DNA from: Oceanobacillus bengalensis
Lineage (GTDB): Bacteria; Bacillota; Bacilli; Bacillales; Amphibacillaceae
DNA length: 64,000 nucleotides
Assembly (NCBI RefSeq): GCF_003628445.1
Contig: NZ_RBZO01000009.1
Span: 62,001 to 126,000 of the forward strand
Direction: 5' to 3'
Position 1 is the stretch's first letter, and every line of letters begins with the position of its first letter. Shown piece after piece: positions 1 to 8,131 of the stretch. The notes beneath the pieces are model-generated. The model was given only the letters and a program-made list of their open reading frames with translations. It was not told the origin of the DNA and searched no databases. The position numbers and the translations under genes are program-made.

Positions 1-617
1 TTTTCGATGCCTGCAATTCCAATAATGTCTTCCGTTACTTCACCATCTTCTTCCATTTCTGATTCTCTAGCAAAACCAATAATTTGTGAAGCGAACATAG
101 CATTCGGGTAGTATCTTAAGGATTCTTCTTCAAAATTTATACCAGGGAGCTTTAGTTCAAGTATTTCATCCCTGGTTTGCTGAGAAAGATTCTTTCCAGC
201 ATTTCCAAATTCAACTTGAAATCTATTATCCTCTATTCCATTCTGAATAGAGGATAATATTTCACTAGATTCCATTTCTAAAATAGGCGCTAAGGTTTCT
301 GCCGTTTTAACAGGGTCGACGACATGTTTTGGATTATCTGGATCTACTGTATATTCTTCGTTTAGAATTGCATATAGTCGGTAAACTGGCATATCGTATG
401 CAAGTGTCATTCCATTGTTATCAAAAATCTTCCCACGTTCTGCATCAATCGTATACGATGCTGTACGCTTTTGTTCCGCAAATTCATTCAGCGAAACACC
501 CTGGATTTCAGCTGTTGCCTGAATATACATAAACCTTCCAGCAAGGACAACAAATACAAGTGAAAAAACGATAATTAATATTCCAGACATCAAGTGGGTT
601 GTCTTATTTCTTCGCAT
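1..617 (-). CDS. pbpB: Penicillin-binding protein 2B, N-terminal part (runs off left edge)
   Basis: Class B penicillin-binding protein (FtsI/PBP2B family), the septal transpeptidase that crosslinks peptidoglycan at division. Only about 205 N-terminal residues are inside the window, so the SxxK/SxN/KTG catalytic motifs are not visible. The visible part starts MRRNKTTHLM, has one membrane anchor at about residues 9-29, then a dimerisation-domain-like stretch containing DAERGKIFDNNGMTLAYD. An AGGGGGG ribosome site lies just before the ATG at 617. It follows ftsL by 12 nt and is the last visible gene of mraZ-rsmH-ftsL-pbpB. SpoVD is a related alternative, but the position directly after ftsL favours PBP2B. 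Confidence 0.9.
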   Translation of the reverse strand, partial: MRRNKTTHLMSGILIIVFSLVFVVLAGRFMYIQATAEIQGVSLNEFAEQKRTASYTIDAERGKIFDNNGMTLAYDMPVYRLYAILNEEYTVDPDNPKHVVDPVKTAETLAPILEMESSEILSSIQNGIEDNRFQVEFGNAGKNLSQQTRDEILELKLPGINFEEESLRYYPNAMFASQIIGFARESEMEEDGEVTEDIIGIAGIE

Positions 618-629
618 GACAATCCCCCC

Positions 630-1001
630 CTAGTTATTAAATGTTTCTGCTTGTTTTACTTCCGTATCCTGAATTTTTAATCCTTTCTCCTTAGCCACTG
701 CTAATATTCTCTCTGGACGACTTAATTCTTTCTGCTCAAAAACGAGTTCTTCGTTAATTACTGTTTGTGTTTTCACATGTTGTTCTAACACTTGTAAATC
801 TCTGTTTAGCGTATCTGTTGTGGAAGAATAAGAAACCAAGAATATGCCCGCAATAATAAATACGGCAATGAATATGGTGTAAACAAGTTTTTCTCCTCTC
901 GTTATCCAACCTTTTCTTTTCACTTTTGCGTGTTGTTTTTGATCAGTCTTTGGTGATTGTTTTGGTAACTGTTGCCAACTACGGGCATGTTCTGCACTCA
1001 T
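630..1001 (-). CDS. ftsL: Cell division protein FtsL
   Basis: Small bitopic divisome protein that works with DivIC/FtsB and DivIB. The 123-residue product has a basic cytoplasmic N-terminus, one membrane segment at about residues 36-55 and an extracytoplasmic coiled-coil-like region. I chose the ATG at 1001 because GGGTGG lies 8 nt upstream; the in-frame GTG 12 nt further upstream sits too close to that site. The ATG shares one base with the rsmH stop codon (TAATG), which indicates translational coupling. Assignment rests on size, topology and position, because FtsL sequences diverge strongly. Confidence 0.85.
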   Translation of the reverse strand: MSAEHARSWQQLPKQSPKTDQKQHAKVKRKGWITRGEKLVYTIFIAVFIIAGIFLVSYSSTTDTLNRDLQVLEQHVKTQTVINEELVFEQKELSRPERILAVAKEKGLKIQDTEVKQAETFNN

Positions 1002-1978
1002 TATTTTTTCCACCCTTCTTTATAGATAAATTCCGCGTCCCATTGGTTAACCTTTTCTACAATTCGTAATTTCGCTGACCTTGACCTACGATTTTCTTCT
1101 AACTCATTTTCACTAGCTATAATTGGTTTTCTTGAAATTAATTTAAACGGTGCCTCAAAGCCTTTAGGTATGATTGGCAGATTTTTCGGAGTTTCCTTAT
1201 CTGTGCTCCACTTCTTAAATGCTTGTTTACACAAACGATCTTCTAGTGAATGGAACGTAATTACTACCACTCTCCCATTCATACTGACAACACGGGCTGC
1301 TTGATGGAGTGCTTCATTAAATGCCTCTAATTCATCATTTACAGCAATACGTAATGCTTGAAAAATCCGTTTGGCAGGGTGCCCACCCTTTCTTCTTGCT
1401 GGGGCAGGAATTGCTTCTTTTATTATTTCTACCAATTCATGCGTTGTTTCTATTTCCTTCGTTTTCCGATATGCCTCAATTTTGCGGGCAATTTGTTTTG
1501 AAAACTTTTCTTCACCATATTTAAAGAAAATTGCAACTAAATCATTATATGGCCAATGATTAACAATTTCAAAAGCAGTTAAGTCACCGGTTTGGTCCAT
1601 CCGCATATCAAGTTTCGCATCATGTTGATAACTGAAACCTCTTTCACCTCTATCTAACTGGGGCGAGGAAACACCAAGGTCAAATAGGATCCCATCAATA
1701 TGGTCTATATTGTTTTCTTGCAATTTTTCTGCTAAATATCTGAAATTAGAATGAATGAATAATACATTATTCTTATATCCTTCTAATCGTTTCTTGGCTG
1801 CATCTAATGCATCAAGGTCTTGGTCAAAAGCAACTAATAATCCATCCTCATTTAATCTTGATGCAATTACTTCTGAATGACCTCCAGCCCCTAATGTACA
1901 GTCTACATACGTACCATTAGGCTTAATAGCTAGTCCATTAATTGTTTCTTCTTTTAAAACACTATAATGTTTAAACAT
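1001..1978 (-). CDS. rsmH: 16S rRNA (cytosine-1402-N4)-methyltransferase RsmH
   Basis: SAM-dependent methyltransferase (MraW) that methylates C1402 of 16S rRNA near the ribosomal P site. The 325-residue product starts [12 protein letters not shown] as the family does, has the SAM-binding loop [10 protein letters not shown] at residues 26-35, and later the motifs [11 protein letters not shown] and [11 protein letters not shown] use the ATG at 1978, not the longer in-frame extension to 2035: the extension would overlap mraZ and adds residues not usual in the family. It sits 46 nt after mraZ. Confidence 0.95.
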   Translation of the reverse strand: MFKHYSVLKEETINGLAIKPNGTYVDCTLGAGGHSEVIASRLNEDGLLVAFDQDLDALDAAKKRLEGYKNNVLFIHSNFRYLAEKLQENNIDHIDGILFDLGVSSPQLDRGERGFSYQHDAKLDMRMDQTGDLTAFEIVNHWPYNDLVAIFFKYGEEKFSKQIARKIEAYRKTKEIETTHELVEIIKEAIPAPARRKGGHPAKRIFQALRIAVNDELEAFNEALHQAARVVSMNGRVVVITFHSLEDRLCKQAFKKWSTDKETPKNLPIIPKGFEAPFKLISRKPIIASENELEENRRSRSAKLRIVEKVNQWDAEFIYKEGWKK

Positions 1979-2024
1979 AATAACACCCACTTCATTTATT
2001 CTAGAGCTTAGAGGACATCGTATT

Positions 2025-2456
2025 TTAGATATCAAAGTCCAACAGATTTTCTGCTATTTCAGCAAATGATTCTTCTGATTCCTCTACATAAGATTGCCAA
2101 CTTTCATTTGCCCATATTTCAATTCTTTCTGATACCCCTATTATGACGCATTCCTTATCTAATCCGGCATAGTCCCTCAGTGGTTGGGGAATATTTATTC
2201 TTCCCTGTTTGTCCACTTCGCATTCTACTGCTCCTGAGAAAAAGAAACGTGTGAAAGCTCTAGCATCCTTTTTTGTTAGTGGGAGTTTCTTTAATTTATT
2301 TTCTAGTATTTTCCACTCTTCCTTTGGATAAGTGAATAAACATTTATCAAGTCCACGGGTAACAACAAAAGCTTCTCCCAGTTCATCACGAAACTTGGAT
2401 GGGACAATAATTCTTCCTTTCGGATCAATATTGTGCTTAAATTCACCCATGAACAT
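2025..2456 (-). CDS. mraZ: Transcriptional regulator MraZ
   Basis: Conserved first gene of the division/cell-wall cluster, a ring-forming DNA-binding protein that represses its own operon in species where it was studied. The 143-residue product starts [15 protein letters not shown] and holds two SpoVT/AbrB-type swapped-hairpin domains at about residues 5-47 and 76-119. The ATG at 2456 gives the same length as the B. subtilis protein; a 20-residue in-frame extension upstream is rejected because it runs across the promoter region. Three TGG boxes with 10-bp spacing lie just upstream. Confidence 0.95.
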   Translation of the reverse strand: MFMGEFKHNIDPKGRIIVPSKFRDELGEAFVVTRGLDKCLFTYPKEEWKILENKLKKLPLTKKDARAFTRFFFSGAVECEVDKQGRINIPQPLRDYAGLDKECVIIGVSERIEIWANESWQSYVEESEESFAEIAENLLDFDI

Positions 2457-2483
2457 ATAGTACGCCCCACTTTCATATTTTTT

Positions 2484-2512
2484 ATAATACCACATCCCCC
2501 CACTATTCACCA
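2484..2512 (-). promoter_or_regulatory. mraZ promoter region with three phased MraZ-type boxes
   Basis: On the minus strand TGGTG (2508-2512), TGGGG (2498-2502) and TGGTA (2488-2492) are spaced exactly 10 bp apart. The last overlaps a TATTAT -10-like hexamer at 2484-2489. This matches the known MraZ operator design of TGGG-type repeats separated by 5 nt. The -35 is weak, and autoregulation is inferred. Confidence 0.6.
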
Positions 2513-2576
2513 CCAAATTATCAAAAATATTCCAGACATAGACTAGCTAACGAAAAAATCGCCAGATTAAACATGT

Positions 2577-2613
2577 AAAAAAGGCTATCAACATAGGGTT
2601 GATAGCCTTTTTT
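2577..2613. terminator. Intrinsic terminator between bshC and mraZ
   Basis: Perfect 9-bp stem, GGCTATCAA (2583-2591) with TTGATAGCC (2599-2607), flanked by A and T runs on both sides, so it could work in either direction. It separates the bshC transcript and the repeat from the mraZ operon. Confidence 0.8.
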
Positions 2614-2710
2614 ACATTTATATTTCAAGGTGGTGGTAGAAAGTGGTGAGTATTAGTGAAACAACTTAGAAATGGGCTCTTTTAATATGTTCATTGCTAT
2701 TAATAGATTG

Positions 2711-3165
2711 TTGATTTCTTTAATTCAGAGTTTTCCTAAATACACCGTTCCGGAAAGACACTTCGCTTTCCACGGGCGGCTGGTGAGCCTCCTCCGTGCT
2801 AGCGCACTACGCAGTCTCACCTAGGCCTATCCTTCCGTAGGAGTCTTCGTGTCTTTCCTCCACTAAGCTCCTGCTCTACTTGATTTCCACTAAAAAAACG
2901 ATGCTTTGGGAGGAAAAACTGCCCAGAACGTAATTTTATGTTCGATAGCTTTAATAACATCTAGAGCACTCAATATAGCGTAGGCAGAATGCGTAGACTC
3001 CTGCGGGAACAGCACGTGTCCGAAGACCCCACAGGAAGTGTTCTTCTTCCGAGGAGGGCTGAGGCCGTGCCCTAAGGTCCGCGAAGCATTCTGCCGCAGC
3101 GAATTACAGCACATAGCATTAATAAGTGTAAGCGAGAGCTAAACAATACTGAATTAAGTTAGTCT
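2711..3165. repeat. Composite palindromic repeat, copy 1
   Basis: Intergenic element of about 455 bp, more GC-rich than its surroundings. Left module about 2746-2865 is closed by inverted arms GGAAAGACAC (2752-2761) and GTGTCTTTCC (2849-2858), with GTGC-TAGC-GCAC at its centre. Right module about 2978-3100 is closed by GGCAGAATGC (2983-2992) and GCATTCTGCC (3086-3095). The outer ends carry imperfect inverted TTAATTCAG (near 2720) and CTGAATTAA (near 3150). Related copies lie at about 12.8, 31.9 and 49.0 kb. Open frames inside it are not supported as genes. Confidence 0.85.
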
Positions 3166-3209
3166 AAACTTTACATCTATTACGCAGTAACCATCCTTGT
3201 GCATAAAGC

Positions 3210-4826
3210 TTAAAGACATATAATATAGTGTTCATTTTCAAACGAGAGTGATGTTTCAATTATCTCACGAATAAATTCAACACCATATTTATTCATATAA
3301 AACAACGGGTTCCACGTACGTTCCTGTAAACCATCTGGATGAAGCATGAGATGAATTGTATCTATTTCATGCAATTCCTTAGAAAACTTGTCTTCCAGCC
3401 CTTTCATTATTCGACCCTCTAAAAATTCAACATCTCTGAATAAGTATTGTAAATTCTTTTCGGCTAAAGCACCAAGATCAGAACGAATATCTGTAGCAAT
3501 GTCTTTAAGTGGTTTATGCGCCATTTCAATCGACTGTTTTAACGTGTTTGCCAATTCATGAATTGGTGGATTACTTTTTGATTTTAACCAATTATCCTTA
3601 TATTCATGCATACCATTATTAACAGCGTATGATTCATCGATTCCGAATTTAGCTAACAATTTTTCTAATCTACTTTCAATAAAGGTAAAAGATAACCGCG
3701 GCAATACCGGAGGCATTTTAATCCCCATCGCATGAAATGAAGATTTCAAAGTAGCCCAATAAGCGATTTCTCCTGCTCCTCCAATAAAGGTTAAAGAAGG
3801 AAATAGCATTTCCTGCATAATTGGTCTAGTAACAACATTGTTGCTAAGCTTTTCTGGTTGATGCTTCGCTATAGCAATCATTTCCTCTGTAGTAAATACC
3901 ACTTCATCTTGCTTTCCTACCCAATCTCCAGACTCATTACATGTAAGCAAAATCCGTTCATTCTCTTTATGATAAAAGAGATTTCCACTGTTTATGTCAG
4001 CTTCAAGAGCAACTTGATAACCTTCTTGTCTTAATTTTTCTAGTGTATCGTATACTCCGCTACTAAGTTTTGATTGGTTCTCAATCATCTGCACAAAGTA
4101 AGGTTCTTCTATCTTTCGTACAAGTGGATGAGCTGAATCGATTAGTACTAACCCATCATCATTAAACAATTGGAAGATAATCCGGGCAAAGAAATCAGTA
4201 TACGTATTTGATTTATTAAAGCAGTCCATCATCATCTCATACAAATCTTTCGTATATTCGGTTTCATGCAGTCCAGCAAAAACTCGATACATCCACTGTC
4301 TAACCTCTTCTTTATCCATTGGAAAATCAGAAACAGAATACTTCCCTTCTAGTCTTTGACCCACTTTAATTTTCTTCATTTTCGATTTATTCGGTATAAA
4401 TATATGATTAATTTCGTCAAAATCATGATCTTCTCCAGCAATCCAAAAAACAGGTATAACTGGAATGCCTAATTCTTCTTCTTGTTGTTTTGCAAATTGA
4501 ATAATTGATATAACCTTATTTATCGTATACATCGGACCTGTTAGCAGCCCTGCTTGTTGACCTCCGATGACTACAACACTATCGGTCTTTTTTAAACGTT
4601 TTATATTATGTAACGTTGAACTTGGAGCATCCCAATTTTCATTAATCGTGTGCAGTACATCCGTTATTAGCTCGCGAGGAAAGACACGGTCACCCAAATC
4701 GCGGACCCTTTGTTCAAAGTTTTCAAATGGAAGATAATCAAAAAAATCAACTATCCGTTTGTCATTGTTTCGATAATCGTTTATTAACTTACTTTGGTTT
4801 GTTAACTTAATAGGGTCAATCCGCAT
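3210..4826 (-). CDS. bshC: Bacillithiol biosynthesis cysteine-adding enzyme BshC
   Basis: Last enzyme of bacillithiol synthesis: it adds cysteine to glucosaminyl-malate to make the main low-molecular-weight thiol of Bacillaceae. The 538-residue product matches the family length (B. subtilis YllA, 539). Visible family-like segments include VVIGGQQAGLLTGP and FWIAGEDHDFDEI in the N-terminal half and FIGGAGEIAYWATLK in the middle; a helical, charged region follows near residues 440-500. I start at the ATG at 4826, which has AAGGAG 10 nt upstream; two upstream in-frame ATGs have poorer spacing. The DUF3397 gene lies 87 nt upstream on the same strand. Confidence 0.95.
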   Translation of the reverse strand: MRIDPIKLTNQSKLINDYRNNDKRIVDFFDYLPFENFEQRVRDLGDRVFPRELITDVLHTINENWDAPSSTLHNIKRLKKTDSVVVIGGQQAGLLTGPMYTINKVISIIQFAKQQEEELGIPVIPVFWIAGEDHDFDEINHIFIPNKSKMKKIKVGQRLEGKYSVSDFPMDKEEVRQWMYRVFAGLHETEYTKDLYEMMMDCFNKSNTYTDFFARIIFQLFNDDGLVLIDSAHPLVRKIEEPYFVQMIENQSKLSSGVYDTLEKLRQEGYQVALEADINSGNLFYHKENERILLTCNESGDWVGKQDEVVFTTEEMIAIAKHQPEKLSNNVVTRPIMQEMLFPSLTFIGGAGEIAYWATLKSSFHAMGIKMPPVLPRLSFTFIESRLEKLLAKFGIDESYAVNNGMHEYKDNWLKSKSNPPIHELANTLKQSIEMAHKPLKDIATDIRSDLGALAEKNLQYLFRDVEFLEGRIMKGLEDKFSKELHEIDTIHLMLHPDGLQERTWNPLFYMNKYGVEFIREIIETSLSFENEHYIICL

Positions 4827-4913
4827 AAAATTCATGCTCCTTCTATTCATAATTGTCCATATTGTATTGTACATAAATACAACCTATATTTCATCCATTC
4901 CGACTCAGCGAGC

Positions 4914-5300
4914 TTAAGTAATGCTCACTATTTGTTGGATAAGCCCTATCAATAGAAGACAAATATACAAAAACAGAAAAACCAAAAAGGTAACACGCAC
5001 GAGTACTTTTAGAGCTTTCGCAAGCTTGATGTCCGTATGTAATTTCCATTGTAAAAAAAGAATAATCATAAGTACTGTTAATAAGAATATAAATAAATAG
5101 CTGAAAATACCTATATCAAAGATAACCCTGAAGAGAATGACTATAGCTACAAAAAATAAAGGGTAGGTCCAATTTACCGCTACATGTACTGATTTTTGTT
5201 TTGATTTCCCCCGTTTTACAGAAAGCCAAAAAACTATGAATGTAGCTATGATTGGTATCGTAATAAAAAAAGCAAAAATATAAATAAGAACATTAACCAT
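4914..5300 (-). CDS. DUF3397 family membrane protein
   Basis: The 128-residue hydrophobic protein has about four membrane helices (roughly residues 3-25, 43-63, 67-88 and 100-123) separated by short basic loops. It resembles the DUF3397 family of Bacilli, usually found beside bshC; its function is not known. A GGGAAG ribosome site precedes the ATG at 5300. It is probably co-transcribed with bshC. Nothing in the sequence points to a transport or enzymatic activity. Confidence 0.75.
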   Translation of the reverse strand: MVNVLIYIFAFFITIPIIATFIVFWLSVKRGKSKQKSVHVAVNWTYPLFFVAIVILFRVIFDIGIFSYLFIFLLTVLMIILFLQWKLHTDIKLAKALKVLVRVTFLVFLFLYICLLLIGLIQQIVSIT

Positions 5301-5537
5301 ACAACGCTTCTTCCCATCACTTTTATTTACTTTTCACTTGTAAGACTTGGCTATACACATACAATATCTATTTTAACAGATAGAAAAGAATTTGACCCAT
5401 ATTACATTAATATTCCCATACTTTCTTTTATTTAAAAAACGGCATTTCTATACTATAATAGTAATATAGGTTATTTACACGAAAGAATAGTATCTATAAC
5501 TTACAGTGGAGAAGTAAAAACAGAGAGGGGTTTTCAA

Positions 5538-6020
5538 GTGTACGGAATTAAAGTAGAAAGATTACTAATTAATTATAAGACACTCGAAATGTTTAAGCGT
5601 TTTCGGGAGTATGGACACCAAGAATTAAGCATGATGGAAGATTTGGAGAATAAGATTGTTGAGAACAATAGCAGGTCTCCATTTTATGGAATTTACTTTG
5701 GAAATAATCTAGTGGCAAGAATGAGTTTATATGAAATAAATAAATCGTATGATCATTACTTTGATCCACCACAGGACTATTTAGCATTATGGAAACTAGA
5801 AGTCTTACCTGATTATCAAGGAAAAGGCTATGGCAAAGCACTTGTTGACTTTGCCAAGAGCAAGCATTTACCGATAAAAACAAATCCAAGAATTAATTCT
5901 CAAGGCTTTTGGGAGAAAATGGGATTTCAAAAAGCACATTATGATATGGAAAGAGATTTAGGGGAGAACCCATTAATTTGGTTACCTGAAGGGGTAAATG
6001 AAAAAGAACTAGAAAAATAG
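5538..6020 (+). CDS. ylbP: GNAT family N-acetyltransferase YlbP
   Basis: Predicted acetyl-CoA-dependent N-acetyltransferase of unknown substrate, recognised as YlbP from its N-terminus (KVERLLINYKTLEMFKRF) and its place near bshC and ylbO. The GNAT acetyl-CoA loop is visible as LEVLPDYQGKGYGKALVDFA at about residues 88-107, with Gln94-Gly-Lys-Gly-Tyr-Gly as the pyrophosphate-binding turn. It starts at a GTG at 5538 with GAGAGGGG 7 nt upstream. The gene faces ylbO and shares the terminator between them. Confidence 0.85.
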   Translation: MYGIKVERLLINYKTLEMFKRFREYGHQELSMMEDLENKIVENNSRSPFYGIYFGNNLVARMSLYEINKSYDHYFDPPQDYLALWKLEVLPDYQGKGYGKALVDFAKSKHLPIKTNPRINSQGFWEKMGFQKAHYDMERDLGENPLIWLPEGVNEKELEK

Positions 6021-6031
6021 AATTACAGCAT

Positions 6032-6066
6032 AAAAGACATGAATGACTTTCTCATTCATGTCTTTT
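6032..6066. terminator. Bidirectional terminator between ylbP and ylbO
   Basis: Fourteen-bp stem AAAAGACATGAATG / CATTCATGTCTTTT with a 7-nt loop, A-rich on one side and T-rich on the other. It lies between two convergent genes. Confidence 0.85.
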
Positions 6067-6077
6067 ACGTTTTCATC

Positions 6078-6554
6078 TTATTTATTAGACTTGACCCACC
6101 CCCACAGTTTCCCCATTTCTTCCCAGGCATGGTCATAACGAACGATCTCTTCTTTTAATTTGGCATTTTCCTTTGTTAGTTGATCAATTGCCTTATTATG
6201 ATCTTCCATACTTACACTATTTTCAACTTGAAATTTTTCCTTCATCTTTTCTAAAAGTATGATTGCTGATTCAATCGTATCTTTTTCCTGATAGTCAGAT
6301 TTCACAATACTCCATACATCTTTCCTTGTCCCTAGTTTTCGTTCTTCTTTCGCTAATTGTATTGCATCGTGATACTGTTTACGTATCGTTGCATTCCATC
6401 TAAATCCACATGCTGCTGGTGTACGTGATAACTCGCTTGCAACCTCTTTAAAGGCCTCTAGTTGCGTTTTACCTTCTCTAATATAACGAAGTACAGTCTC
6501 AGCCAAAATAATATCTTCATCCTTTGTCCAAGCATCTTGACGTGTTTCGTTCAT
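6078..6554 (-). CDS. ylbO: RsfA/YlbO-type sporulation transcription factor
   Basis: The 158-residue protein has a Myb/SANT-like DNA-binding domain at about residues 5-60 ([19 protein letters not shown], then [19 protein letters not shown]) and a leucine-rich coiled coil near residues 110-145. This is the RsfA family; B. subtilis YlbO (GerR) is a regulator in the sporulating mother cell, and position in the ylb cluster supports that orthology. The ATG at 6554 has AAGGAGGGG upstream; a 13-residue extension is unnecessary. Target genes cannot be read from the sequence. Confidence 0.8.
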   Translation of the reverse strand: MNETRQDAWTKDEDIILAETVLRYIREGKTQLEAFKEVASELSRTPAACGFRWNATIRKQYHDAIQLAKEERKLGTRKDVWSIVKSDYQEKDTIESAIILLEKMKEKFQVENSVSMEDHNKAIDQLTKENAKLKEEIVRYDHAWEEMGKLWGWVKSNK

Positions 6555-6622
6555 AACACCCCTCCTTATATCTTTGCTATAAAATGTATGCAAAAAATAG
6601 GAGTACTAGAATAATTGTTTAC

Positions 6623-7375
6623 TTATTTACGGGATAAAAATTTTTCTACTACCATTTTGTGTTCAACCGAACCCCATATATTTGCAGTGTTTTTTACTTC
6701 TTGGGTCATTTTTTCCAACAAATCATTTCTTTTCATTTTTTTATTATATTGTTCTTTTAGTAGGAGCATTTGTTTATAAGATTTGTTCAAATATGATTTT
6801 AATAGTTTGTCCCGAACGCAGAACAAATCTTGTGGAATTACATGATGGATCCAACCTATTTCCCTTAACCTTTCCGCTTTTAACATGAAACCCTCCAATA
6901 ACCACTGCAACGCAAAATCGGGATTTACCTTTTCATATAGTAACGTACCACCACCCCAACCAGGAAGGATACCAAGATTGGATTGTACAAAACCGAATGA
7001 AGTACCTTCCTTTGCAATTCGAATATCACAGGCGGTTGCAATTTCACATCCTCCACCAATTGCATCGCCATTTAACAAGCAAATTACAGGTACAGGAAAC
7101 GTAGCAATTTTATAGTTTACTTGTTTCATTGGATCGAGTCTCTGAAACGCTTCAATTGGTGATAAGTTTCCATGAAGGTACGTTAAGTCCCCTCCAGCAC
7201 AAAACATTTCCTCTCCAGCGGAAGTGATAATCAAAAACGTAACCCTATCTATTTTTGCCTGTTCCACATATGTATCAAGCGCTTGGATCATTTGTTTCGA
7301 AATAGCATTACGCTTCTTTGGTCTATTAATCGTAATTACCCCATAGCCCTGCTCATCTAGTTCATAATCCACCAT
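6623..7375 (-). CDS. Enoyl-CoA hydratase/isomerase (crotonase) family protein
   Basis: Crotonase-fold protein of 250 residues. Oxyanion-hole segments are seen as FCAGGDLTYL (58-67) and LNGDAIGGGCEIATACDIRI (101-120). In hydratases the next helix normally carries a catalytic Glu within FGxPExxLG; here it reads FGFVQSNLG, with Gln131 in that place, so classical hydratase activity is doubtful and the substrate is open. A thioesterase or isomerase-like role is possible. GGGGG lies 8 nt before the ATG. The gene ends about 70 nt before ylbO on the same strand. B. subtilis has no counterpart in the ylb cluster that I recall. Confidence 0.8.
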   Translation of the reverse strand: MVDYELDEQGYGVITINRPKKRNAISKQMIQALDTYVEQAKIDRVTFLIITSAGEEMFCAGGDLTYLHGNLSPIEAFQRLDPMKQVNYKIATFPVPVICLLNGDAIGGGCEIATACDIRIAKEGTSFGFVQSNLGILPGWGGGTLLYEKVNPDFALQWLLEGFMLKAERLREIGWIHHVIPQDLFCVRDKLLKSYLNKSYKQMLLLKEQYNKKMKRNDLLEKMTQEVKNTANIWGSVEHKMVVEKFLSRK

Positions 7376-7461
7376 TTCTATATCCCCCTCTTAATTTATG
7401 CTCATTTATGTTTTGTCGCTGTTGATATAAAATGCGCAGTAACAATAATTCGGGAAATTTT

Positions 7462-7716
7462 CTTGAGAGAGCTTATCAAGTTCATTTCATGAGAATTTTT
7501 CTCTATTTCAATCTTGAGAAGGCTTATCAAGTTCATTTCAAGAGGGTTTTGCTCTATTTCAATCTTGAGAAGGCTTATCAAGTTCATTTCAAGAGGGTTT
7601 TGCTCTATTTCAATCTTGAGAAGGCTTATCAAGTTCATTTCAAGAGGGTTTTGCTCTATTTCAATCTTGAGAAGGCTTATCAAGTTCATTTCATGAGAAT
7701 CTTGCTCTATTTCATT
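7462..7716. repeat. 51-bp minisatellite, five tandem units
   Basis: Five exact-length 51-bp units begin at 7462, 7513, 7564, 7615 and 7666, each starting CTTGAGA and containing GCTTATCAAGTTCATTTCA. The three central units are identical; the outer two share a variant TCATGAGAAT. A partial sixth unit starts at 7717. Because 51 is a multiple of three and the units lack stops, both strands stay open (17-residue repeats), but no convincing start or function is seen. It lies between rpmF and the enoyl-CoA hydratase-like gene. Confidence 0.95.
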
Positions 7717-7886
7717 CTTGATAGCTCCGTTGAGTATTAGCATTCATAATTCTTTATTGATCTTGAGAGTACAAGCAGATATTTTTTTTAAATTCGATGT
7801 TACCTCGCATTTTATATCTTTTACGCCACGGCTTTATCCAAGAAAAACAACAATACTCAAAAACAGGCTTGTTTTTAGATTAACAT

Positions 7887-7923
7887 AAAAAAACAGACCA
7901 CAAAATGTGATCTGTTTTTTTTT
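7887..7923 (-). terminator. Terminator of the yceD-rpmF transcript
   Basis: Stem AAACAGACCAC (7891-7901) with GTGATCTGTTT (7907-7917), followed on the minus strand by a T run. It starts 7 nt after the rpmF stop codon. Confidence 0.85.
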
Positions 7924-7929
7924 GCATTA

Positions 7930-8103
7930 TTAGTTGTTAACAACTGCTTTTCCATCATAATGTCCGCAAGATTTACAAACGTGATGTGGTTTAGCTAATT
8001 CTCCACAATTTGAACATTCTACCATGCCAGGTACGTGTAATTTTTTATGAGTACGACGTTGATTTTTCACTTTTTTAGAAGTTCTTCTTTTAGGTACTGC
8101 CAT
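7930..8103 (-). CDS. rpmF: 50S ribosomal protein L32
   Basis: Large-subunit ribosomal protein of 57 residues, beginning [17 protein letters not shown]. It keeps a four-cysteine zinc-ribbon pattern, CSNCG at residues 30-34 and CKSCG at 43-47, so it is the zinc-binding form. Encoded 28 nt after the yceD gene, the usual arrangement. The ATG at 8103 follows a GGAGG site. Below the size of many ORF filters but unambiguous. Confidence 0.97.
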   Translation of the reverse strand: MAVPKRRTSKKVKNQRRTHKKLHVPGMVECSNCGELAKPHHVCKSCGHYDGKAVVNN

Positions 8104-8131
8104 GACTTACACCTCCTTCAAATGAAAGCAA

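Noticed and set aside
1979-2035. Longer start for rsmH
   Set aside because: Would overlap the end of mraZ; family starts at MFKHYSVL.
2890-3114. ORF of 74 codons inside repeat copy 1
   Set aside because: Lies within the palindromic repeat; similar frames in other copies are broken or shifted, as expected for non-coding DNA.
4827-4874. Longer start for bshC
   Set aside because: Adds 16 residues not in the family and puts the ribosome site inside the gene.
7462-7716. CRISPR array
   Set aside because: Units are directly tandem with no unique spacers and there are no cas genes.
7402-7743. Open frame of 113 codons (minus) and frames on plus through the 51-bp repeats
   Set aside because: Open only because the 51-bp unit lacks stops; frames are open on both strands, no good ribosome site, and no recognisable non-repeat domain.
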